Assembly: GCA_964545075.1 (NCBI GenBank)
Contig: CAZJFS010000032.1
Coordinates: 1-36,069 of the forward strand
Direction: 5' to 3'
DNA: 36,069 bases
Origin: DAOPXV01 sp035352535
Lineage (GTDB): Bacteria; Muiribacteriota; UBA9980
Below are positions 1 to 6,525 of the stretch, piece after piece. The first letter of the stretch is position 1, and every line of letters begins with the position of its first letter. The notes below the pieces were generated by a model. The model worked only from the letters and a program-made list of their open reading frames with translations. It did no database searches and was not told where the DNA came from. The position numbers and the translations under genes were made by a program.

Positions 1-1
1 A

Positions 2-343
2 GTTTTAGCGGACATCGCAACCAACGAACCCAACCGTCTCATAGCCGCCTCCGTCGGCATAGCTCAACCTTCCGACAAAAAAAGATACGGCTATCTTTCG
101 GAGCACCATTGCTTCGGACTTACCGACAGCGCGGTCGGCGACTACGCCGAGGATCTCGCGGCCTCGATGCTGGCCTCGACCTACGGTTTCGATATGGAAA
201 GCGACATCAAATACGATGAAAAATCGGAGATCTGGAAAATAAACAACGTTAAGGTCAGGACCAGAAATATAACGCAGTCGGCTATAGGCGATAAAAAAGG
301 CCTCTGGACGACCGTAGTCGCCGCCGCGGTTCTTATAATGTAA
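2..343 (+). CDS. pdaD: Pyruvoyl-dependent arginine decarboxylase, C-terminal part (5' end outside window)
   Basis: The reading frame entering the window runs 113 codons to TAA at 341-343. It contains SVGIAQPSDKKRYGYLSEHH near its start and a C-terminal GLWTTVVAAAV segment. These resemble the 'giP.d....G.i.E' core and the C-terminal 'vaAvv' strand of pyruvoyl-dependent arginine decarboxylases, which make agmatine from arginine, the first step of one polyamine route. In this family a proenzyme self-cleaves at a serine to form the pyruvoyl group; that serine lies upstream of the window, so autoprocessing cannot be checked. A strong intrinsic terminator follows 33 bases downstream, so this is the last gene of its transcript. 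The family call is by motif only and the N-terminal half is not visible. Confidence 0.72.
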   Translation, partial: VLADIATNEPNRLIAASVGIAQPSDKKRYGYLSEHHCFGLTDSAVGDYAEDLAASMLASTYGFDMESDIKYDEKSEIWKINNVKVRTRNITQSAIGDKKGLWTTVVAAAVLIM

Positions 344-376
344 AAATCGACCATAAAGCCATATTTTTTCAGTATA

Positions 377-402
377 AAGGCGGGCCGCGGCCTGCCTTTT
401 TT
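377..402 (+). terminator. Rho-independent terminator after the arginine decarboxylase gene
   Basis: A 10-bp GC-rich stem (377-386 with 389-398, one G-T pair) with a tight GC loop is followed by a run of six T (397-402). It ends only 22 bases before the ATG of the next gene. No separate promoter fits in that gap, so the hairpin may also act as an attenuator controlling read-through into the DHH gene. Confidence 0.85.
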
Positions 403-424
403 ACTTTGAACGGGACAGCATTTA

Positions 425-1384
425 ATGAAGAAACTGTTGAATTTTATAAGCCTTTTAAAAAACGTTAAAAACCTCTTCATACAGACCCACGATTTTCCCG
501 ACCACGACGCCGTAGCTTCTGCTTTCGGATTACAGACGCTTCTGGCCTCATTCGGAGCGGCTTCGCGCCTTGCATACAGCGGAGAGATTCAACGGGATTC
601 ACTGCGCCAGATGATCGAGCGCCTCGGAATTGAAATCAGGCATACAGGCTATTACGAAACCGCGGCGGACGCGTCCATAATAACCGTGGATGGCGTCGCC
701 GCTAATCACAACATCAACGGTCTTTCCGGCAAAATAATCGCGGTAGTGGACCATCACGAAACTAAAGCGCCGCCCGGCCTTATGTATTGCGACATAAAAC
801 CCCGGCTCGGCTCCTGCGCCACCTTGATTTTTCAATACTTTGAAAAATTAAAGGTCAAGATACCTTCAAGCGCCGCGACCGCCCTTTCGATCGGAATAGG
901 CATCGACACATCCTCTCTCACACGGGGCGCCTCGCCAAATGACGCCAAGGCGTACTTCAAACTCATGGAAAACGCTGATAACGAATTCGTCAACTACACG
1001 CTCAGAAACAATATACAAAAAAAAGACCTTGAATTTTTCAAGCATGGCATCGACGCTATAAAAATAGAAGACGAATTCGCTTTCTGTTATTTCCCCGAAG
1101 GCTGTAACCAGAACCTTATGGGAATAATCGCGAACTTTTTCCTCTCTCTAAACGAAATCCGTTTCGTGGTTTTGTGCGCCAAAAACGGATCTAAAATATC
1201 GTTTTCAGTAAGAAGCGAAAAGCGGAAATGGAACGCGGCGGAAATCATACGCGAGACGCTAGACGGCATAGGCTTCGGAGGCGGCCATCGCGACATGGCG
1301 GGAGGAGTTATTCAGGACGCGAGTCTCTTCGACGAAAATCGCATCATTAAAAAATTCGTAGATATTCTTAATGCCGGACGTTAA
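425..1384 (+). CDS. DHH/DHHA1-family phosphoesterase (NrnA-like)
   Basis: The 319-residue product has the layout of the DHH phosphoesterase superfamily. It shows a metal-binding PDHDA motif (residues 25-29), the signature DHH triad (109-111), a GIGIDTSSLTRG segment near 157-168 and a C-terminal GGGH (DHHA1) motif near 285. Members of this size are usually manganese-dependent nano-RNA/oligoribonucleases or 3'-phosphoadenosine-5'-phosphate (pAp) phosphatases of the NrnA type; cyclic-dinucleotide phosphodiesterases are larger and carry GAF or PAS domains. No signal peptide or membrane segment is seen, so it should be cytoplasmic. The Shine-Dalgarno site before the ATG is weak, and a terminator hairpin lies just upstream. 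Family assignment is firm; the exact substrate is not determined. Confidence 0.85.
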   Translation: MKKLLNFISLLKNVKNLFIQTHDFPDHDAVASAFGLQTLLASFGAASRLAYSGEIQRDSLRQMIERLGIEIRHTGYYETAADASIITVDGVAANHNINGLSGKIIAVVDHHETKAPPGLMYCDIKPRLGSCATLIFQYFEKLKVKIPSSAATALSIGIGIDTSSLTRGASPNDAKAYFKLMENADNEFVNYTLRNNIQKKDLEFFKHGIDAIKIEDEFAFCYFPEGCNQNLMGIIANFFLSLNEIRFVVLCAKNGSKISFSVRSEKRKWNAAEIIRETLDGIGFGGGHRDMAGGVIQDASLFDENRIIKKFVDILNAGR

Positions 1385-1391
1385 ATAACGA

Positions 1392-1420
1392 TTGTTTATT
1401 TTTTTATTTTCAAGTATAAT
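1392..1420 (+). promoter_or_regulatory. Probable sigma70-type promoter for the KAP-uppP operon
   Basis: A perfect -10 box TATAAT (1415-1420) lies 17 bases downstream of a weak -35 box TTGTTT (1392-1397). The start point would fall near 1427, leaving a leader of about 30 bases before the TTG start codon at 1457. Confidence 0.6.
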
Positions 1421-1456
1421 ACCAGATGTTTTCCCCACTTATACGGAGGCAAAAAA

Positions 1457-3646
1457 TTGAAAGACGACAGGCCATTTGAAGGCATTGATTTCCAGAACTT
1501 CTTCGCCGCGGATTCGCCGGTCAACGACCCGGCTTACGACCGCTTTAAAAGAAGTTCCTTCGCTCAGAGGGTCGCCAAGACAATCGATTCGCGCATCGAT
1601 CCAAGCAGCATTGTCGTCGCCATATATGGAGCATGGGGCGAAGGAAAAACCACGGTCTTAAATTTCATCGACCGCGAACTCGCGAAATCGCCCAATATAA
1701 TCTGCATCAGGTTCAATCCATGGCGTTTCAACGACGAAGTGCATCTGCTTCAGAACTTTTTCAAATCGCTTTCGGAAGCGCTCGGCAAATCCACTTCAAC
1801 CTACAAGGAAAAAATAGGCAAATGGATCGCCAATTACGCCAGTATGCTTACGCCGTTCAATATTTCCATTCCTTTCATGCTCGAATTCTCGCCGGGCGAA
1901 TCGCTAAAGTCGGCGGCGCAATCCCTTTCGACGATAGAACTCGACGAAATAAAGCAGCGCATCGAAAATTTTTTAAAGGAAGAGGGCAAGCGCATCGTCG
2001 TATTAATGGACGACATAGACCGGCTCGACCGCAATGAAATCCAGAGCATTTTCAAACTCGTCAAACTCTCGGCCGATTTCGCTTACACCGCATACGTCCT
2101 GGCGTTCGACGAGGAAATGGTCTCGGCGGCGCTGAGCGAAAAATACGGTTCAGGCGGCCGTGACTCGGGCCGCAAATTCCTCGAAAAAATAGTACAGGTC
2201 CCGCTCTATCTTCCGGCCGCCGACAAACTGGCGCTTCGGAAATTTTTCTTTGACGGCATAGATGAGGTTTTAAAGGAATCGGGAATAAAATTAAGCGAGG
2301 AACAGGCGCAGGCGTTCGTAATACATTTCGTTTACGGAGTCGAAATAAGGCTTCACACGCCGCGCATTGCCAAGTGCTATAGAAACGTTATCGGGTTTTC
2401 GCTTCCTATACTCAAAGGGCACGTAAATCCGGTCGATCTTATGCTCATAGAAGGAGTGCGCGTCTTTTATCCGAAACTTTACGACACGATACGTGAAAAC
2501 CCCGACGTGTTCCTTGGCACGAAGACCATCTACGACAACTCCGAACAAATGATAAAACAGCGCAGCCTCGAAATAATAGGCCGCGGATTCGCCGGGCTCA
2601 CAACCGAGGAAACCGAGGCCGCGAAATACCTTTTAAAAGTAATATTTCCAAGGCTTTGCGGAATATTCGAAAACTATCATTACGGCGCCGAGTGGGACGA
2701 TAAATGGACCCGCGAACGCCGAATATGCTCCGAAGAATGCTTCACGAGTTTCTTTTCATATACAACCTCGGACGATGACGTTTCCGATCCCGAACTCGAG
2801 ACCTTCATTAAAAAGATCGCGAAAAAGAGCGTTGAAAAGATAACGGCGGAATTCAAAAAACTGGCCGAAAAAAAGAGCCCTGAAAAAATCGTTTTAAAGC
2901 TGATGCGCAAGGAAAAAAAGATCCTGCCGGACGACATTAAAAATCTGGCCGTCGCGCTCTCAAAACTGGGGGGAATATTCCCGCGTCCCGAAACGATGTT
3001 CTCCTTCACCACGGCTTTTTCACAGGCCGGAATACTTATCGGCCAGTTCATACGCGGAATAGCCTTCGTCAAGGACAGGTTAAATATAGCTAAAGCAGTT
3101 ATTTCCGAAGGCGATCCCGTCCCCTTCGCCCTGGAATGCTTCAAATGGATACGCACGACCGACGACAAAGGCGAACAGAACAGGATATTTTCCATCGAGG
3201 ACGAAGCCGAGCTCGCCGCTCTTGTAGTTTCGAGGATACGCCAGGCCGCCGACGCCGGACCGATTTATCAGAGTTTTCCAGATGACGCCGCGAGTCTGCT
3301 TTATTTCTGGGCGCACTGGGGCGGAAAAGACGAAACCGGCCGCTACATAAACGATTCGCTGGACGTAAAACCCAATAATATCTTCGATTTTTTAAGATGT
3401 TTCCTGCAGGCGAAATATGACAGAAACCTTAACCTGCTCCGGAAAGAGGACTTTGGAAAACAGCACCATGAACAGCTTTCGAAAATCATCGACCCGGAAA
3501 AAATATACTCGCGGCTTCACGAGACATACCAGGCGACGCTCGAAGCCAAAAACATTATAAGCTCGCCGGAAGAAAAATTGGCTTACCAATTTATGAAGGC
3601 GCACAAGGCATCCGCTCGCACTAAAAACACGGAGGAAATCATTTAA
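1457..3646 (+). CDS. KAP-family P-loop NTPase
   Basis: The 729-residue protein matches the KAP P-loop NTPase family. It has Walker A GAWGEGKT (58-65), the KAP-typical FNPWRF (86-91), a Walker B strand ending in DDIDRL (185-190) and a KFLEKIVQVPLYLP segment (240-253) found after the sensor region in this family. The C-terminal 400 residues are mostly helical and charged, with no recognisable domain. The transmembrane pair that many KAP proteins carry inside the NTPase domain is not evident. The start is TTG with a good ACGGAGG site 8 bases upstream; no ATG gives a better start. The stop codon overlaps the ATG of uppP (TAATG), so the two are translationally coupled. Family members include the phage-exclusion protein PifA and membrane-associated NTPases; the role here is unknown. 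Confidence 0.85.
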   Translation: MKDDRPFEGIDFQNFFAADSPVNDPAYDRFKRSSFAQRVAKTIDSRIDPSSIVVAIYGAWGEGKTTVLNFIDRELAKSPNIICIRFNPWRFNDEVHLLQNFFKSLSEALGKSTSTYKEKIGKWIANYASMLTPFNISIPFMLEFSPGESLKSAAQSLSTIELDEIKQRIENFLKEEGKRIVVLMDDIDRLDRNEIQSIFKLVKLSADFAYTAYVLAFDEEMVSAALSEKYGSGGRDSGRKFLEKIVQVPLYLPAADKLALRKFFFDGIDEVLKESGIKLSEEQAQAFVIHFVYGVEIRLHTPRIAKCYRNVIGFSLPILKGHVNPVDLMLIEGVRVFYPKLYDTIRENPDVFLGTKTIYDNSEQMIKQRSLEIIGRGFAGLTTEETEAAKYLLKVIFPRLCGIFENYHYGAEWDDKWTRERRICSEECFTSFFSYTTSDDDVSDPELETFIKKIAKKSVEKITAEFKKLAEKKSPEKIVLKLMRKEKKILPDDIKNLAVALSKLGGIFPRPETMFSFTTAFSQAGILIGQFIRGIAFVKDRLNIAKAVISEGDPVPFALECFKWIRTTDDKGEQNRIFSIEDEAELAALVVSRIRQAADAGPIYQSFPDDAASLLYFWAHWGGKDETGRYINDSLDVKPNNIFDFLRCFLQAKYDRNLNLLRKEDFGKQHHEQLSKIIDPEKIYSRLHETYQATLEAKNIISSPEEKLAYQFMKAHKASARTKNTEEII

Positions 3647-4467
3647 TGGAATTTTATCACGCTATAGTTCTTGGCGCCATACAGGGCCTTGGAGAATTTC
3701 TGCCGATATCCAGTTCCGCGCATCTGATACTGGTCCCGGAAATAATGGGCTGGCCCGACTGCGGCCAGACTTTCGACGTTTCGCTTCACATGGGGACGCT
3801 CGCGGCAGTCGTCGTATATTTCAGAAACGATATAACCAGGCTTTTAAAGGCTTTTTTCAATACGCTGAAAACCCGTTCGATAAAAACCTTCGACGAAAAA
3901 CTATGCTATTATATAATACTAGCCACCATCCCGGGCGCCATAGCGGGAAAACTTTTCGAGGAGGTCATCGAAACCCAGGTGCGAAATTCGCCGAATCTGA
4001 TCGCGATGTTCCTGATAATAATGGGAGCCCTCCTGATGGCAGCCGACGGTTACGGAAAAAAATCCATCAAGCTGGAAGGAGTCACGCTCAAATCATCGTT
4101 TTTAATAGGCCTTTCGCAGGCTCTGGCGCTGCTTCCGGGTTTTTCCCGCTCAGGCATAACCATGACCTCGGCGCTTGCCATGGGCTTGAATAACGAAGCG
4201 GCCGCGCGCTTCTCATTTCTGCTGGCGATCCCGATAACCCTCGGCGCCGGAATATTGAAAGGCGTAAAGATAATGAAAACGGGGTTTGGCGATATCGCCC
4301 CCCTGCATTTCGCGGGCGGAGTCGTGACCTCGGCGCTCGTAGGCTATACCGCGATAAGTTTTCTTCTCAAATATATACAGACCAGAAGTTTCAAACCGTT
4401 CGCCGTATACCGTTTTCTATTCGGCGCGTTCGTAATAGTCTATTTCATGCTTGGCGGAAAAAGGTAA
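3646..4467 (+). CDS. uppP: Undecaprenyl-diphosphatase, BacA/UppP family
   Basis: The 273-residue integral membrane protein carries both signatures of the BacA/UppP family: GEFLPISSSAHL (16-27) and LLPGFSRSGIT (162-172) with the conserved arginine R168. Length and hydrophobic helix pattern fit the family. It removes the terminal phosphate of undecaprenyl diphosphate and so recycles the lipid carrier for peptidoglycan and other surface polymers. The ATG overlaps the stop of the KAP NTPase gene by one base, with GGAGG 10 bases upstream inside that gene. A second candidate lipid-phosphate phosphatase of the unrelated PAP2 family lies at 32581-33096. Confidence 0.95.
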   Translation: MEFYHAIVLGAIQGLGEFLPISSSAHLILVPEIMGWPDCGQTFDVSLHMGTLAAVVVYFRNDITRLLKAFFNTLKTRSIKTFDEKLCYYIILATIPGAIAGKLFEEVIETQVRNSPNLIAMFLIIMGALLMAADGYGKKSIKLEGVTLKSSFLIGLSQALALLPGFSRSGITMTSALAMGLNNEAAARFSFLLAIPITLGAGILKGVKIMKTGFGDIAPLHFAGGVVTSALVGYTAISFLLKYIQTRSFKPFAVYRFLFGAFVIVYFMLGGKR

Positions 4468-4507
4468 CTTAAAATAAATCATAAATATTATGAAAGAAGT
4501 GAATTTT

Positions 4508-5740
4508 ATGCTGAAAAAAAGCTTATTGCTTAACTGTTTATTAATAGTGATCTCCATGTCATCGTTTTTTGCAATTGCGCCCGGCGCGATGGCCGGCGCT
4601 CATTTCGTCGACGTAAACGCTGGTTTTAACTTTTCACTCAGTAATAACGGCTGGTTTGAAAGTCCGCTCAACGAAAAATTCTTCTTCAATATCGTTCCCG
4701 ATCTCACTCTCATTTTAGAGGACAGCGAGAAGAACGTGCTCTTAAGCATCTGCCGCCTTGACAAGCCAACCTATACCGACGAGCTGGATAAGGCTTACGA
4801 AAAGATCCTCGGAAAAATAACCGCGGACACGGACAGCATCATATTTTTAAAGCAGAATTTTTCCTATAACGACATAAATTTCAAGGATATTTTTTATAAA
4901 GACAAGCATGACATGTCGAACTTTCGCGTCATACTCGCGCGGGATATGAAAAAAACGCAGGCATCATCCAACCAGATCTTTTTAATACTTTTTTACTACC
5001 CAAAAAAATCAGATATGATGGAAGCGGACGATGACGCCAACACGCTCTTAAAAACATTCATGTTCAAAACCGAGCTGCCTCAGCCGTCAAACGACCAGCT
5101 CCTCGGAAAGGGCGCAAGCTGCATGGGAGAATTTATAAGCCTTTTCGAACAAAGCCTCGGAAGCGCCATCTCCATATACGGCGACAAAAAAATACCGGTT
5201 TACAAAGACACCCTCGTAAAAATGGGAAGCGTCGTCGAAACTCGAGGCGGCAGCGTTTCGCTCAAGCTCAACGACGGAACGGTAATGTTTCTGGACAAGA
5301 AAACCAAAATGGAATTCGTCAACGTCGCGGATATAAAAATGGAAGCCGGCGAGGCATTCATTAAATGCGAGCAGCTTAGCGGCCAAACAAATATCAGGCT
5401 TGGAAACTTCGTTAAAATGGCTTCTACAAAAGGCGAATTTTCCCTCTCAGCCAAACCGGCTGAATCGTCTAACGCTAACATAATTAAAATAGCCGCTATA
5501 ACAGGCGAATGTGAAATTTCAGGGGACGGCGGGAACGCCGCTCTCGCGCGTCAGAAGGTTGAAAAAGGCAAAATGCTCGTGATCGAAATCAACGACCTCG
5601 GAAAACTGATATCCTCCCACGCCGAGTTCGCGCCTGAGGCGCTCGTTAAAAACGGCTTCCCCGATTGGGCGAAACCGCTTTTAACGCACAAAATATATGA
5701 AAGCTTTAATTATCTCGAGAAGTTGAAGGAATATAAGTAA
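4508..5740 (+). CDS. Exported FecR-domain protein
   Basis: I place the start at the ATG 4508 rather than the in-frame ATG 4490: only the former has a purine-rich Shine-Dalgarno stretch (GAAAGAAGTGA) ahead of it and gives a clean signal peptide (MLKKSLLLNCLL, hydrophobic core, GAMAGAH near residue 30). The mature protein has an N-terminal half of unknown fold. A FecR-like region around residues 225-345 contains VYKDTLVKMGSVVETRGG and LNDGTVMFLDKKTKMEF, the beta-rich pattern of FecR domains. There is no transmembrane helix besides the signal, and no sigma-factor gene nearby, so it is more likely a periplasmic or surface FecR-type protein than an anti-sigma regulator. It ends 6 bases from the convergent gene 5747-6493. 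Confidence 0.7.
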   Translation: MLKKSLLLNCLLIVISMSSFFAIAPGAMAGAHFVDVNAGFNFSLSNNGWFESPLNEKFFFNIVPDLTLILEDSEKNVLLSICRLDKPTYTDELDKAYEKILGKITADTDSIIFLKQNFSYNDINFKDIFYKDKHDMSNFRVILARDMKKTQASSNQIFLILFYYPKKSDMMEADDDANTLLKTFMFKTELPQPSNDQLLGKGASCMGEFISLFEQSLGSAISIYGDKKIPVYKDTLVKMGSVVETRGGSVSLKLNDGTVMFLDKKTKMEFVNVADIKMEAGEAFIKCEQLSGQTNIRLGNFVKMASTKGEFSLSAKPAESSNANIIKIAAITGECEISGDGGNAALARQKVEKGKMLVIEINDLGKLISSHAEFAPEALVKNGFPDWAKPLLTHKIYESFNYLEKLKEYK

Positions 5741-5746
5741 TAGCCG

Positions 5747-6493
5747 TCATTCGGCCAGTTTTGTAAGATTATTCATAAATTCTATAAGCCGCCCGCAATT
5801 CTGTTTGAGTTCCGCCGCGCCCGGAGGGTTCTGACTTTTCCTGATGGCTATAAGCTCGCTCAGCGGATCGATCGCGACGCCGCGCGATTTAATAAAGTTA
5901 AGCGAATCGGCGATCTTCGGAAAGCTCTGGCCGGAAGTGAATTCGGCGAAGAACTTGACCAGGGAAAGAAGGTCGGGGATATATCTGAAAAGCGTATTGC
6001 CGAGCTTTCCGGCGTCCGGATAACACGCTAAAAAATCGTTTCTTAATTTCAATGAAAAACTGCGCATTTCCTGTTCGCAGTGAAGCCTTATGTTTTCCGC
6101 AGGAATCTCGAACCCGGCGATAAGATCGTCGCCTTCGAGTATCCTGTAATTCTTTTTGATCTCGAGATATTTGACCGGAAATACATCGGCGGACAACACC
6201 ATCTCCTCATAGGTCACGATAAGCGGCTCGAGCCTTATTTCAGATATGGCCCTGGCGGCGATCGGCTGGATCCTTTCCAGAAGAGCGACGGTGACTTCCG
6301 AAGCGATTATAAGAATATTAACCGGCGAATTTTCGAGCGAAAAATCTTCCTTCAAAACGTCGCCGTATAAAACGAAGCATTTAAAATCATCATCCGCCAT
6401 CTTCATCGAAAGCCCTTCGAGAAAACTCGAAAGCTCCTTCAAAACCTCCGGCCCAAGTTTCAGATCGTTTAACTTTCCGATATAATTCCGCAA
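5747..6493 (-). CDS. Degenerate nucleotidyltransferase-fold protein (hypothetical)
   Basis: This 248-residue protein has no confident family match. Residues 39-62 (beginning CFVLYGDVLKEDF) follow the outline of the MNT-type nucleotidyltransferase core ('lyGSxxrGdfxxxSDidlLvv'). However, the GS is GD (G44-D45) and the catalytic DxD is P57-V58-N59, so catalysis is not expected. The remainder is alpha-helical, ending in a helical bundle resembling partners of MNT proteins only in general character. The start is TTG (6493); an in-frame stop lies just upstream and AAGGAAAG precedes it. The gene lies 32 bases behind the 896-residue exported protein and is probably cotranscribed from the promoter at 9316-9344. 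Function unknown; the fold assignment is inference. Confidence 0.55.
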   Translation of the reverse strand: MRNYIGKLNDLKLGPEVLKELSSFLEGLSMKMADDDFKCFVLYGDVLKEDFSLENSPVNILIIASEVTVALLERIQPIAARAISEIRLEPLIVTYEEMVLSADVFPVKYLEIKKNYRILEGDDLIAGFEIPAENIRLHCEQEMRSFSLKLRNDFLACYPDAGKLGNTLFRYIPDLLSLVKFFAEFTSGQSFPKIADSLNFIKSRGVAIDPLSELIAIRKSQNPPGAAELKQNCGRLIEFMNNLTKLAE

Positions 6494-6525
6494 ATCGTTT
6501 CACTTTCCTTTATGTGTATCTGTCG

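Noticed and set aside
2680..3195. 171-codon minus-strand open frame inside the KAP NTPase gene
   Set aside because: Shadow frame of a gene with an intact NTPase signature; no initiation signal.
5743..5755. Small GCCG/CGGC hairpin between the convergent genes at 5740 and 5747
   Set aside because: Only a 4-bp stem, overlapping a stop codon and without a solid T run; too weak to annotate as a bidirectional terminator.
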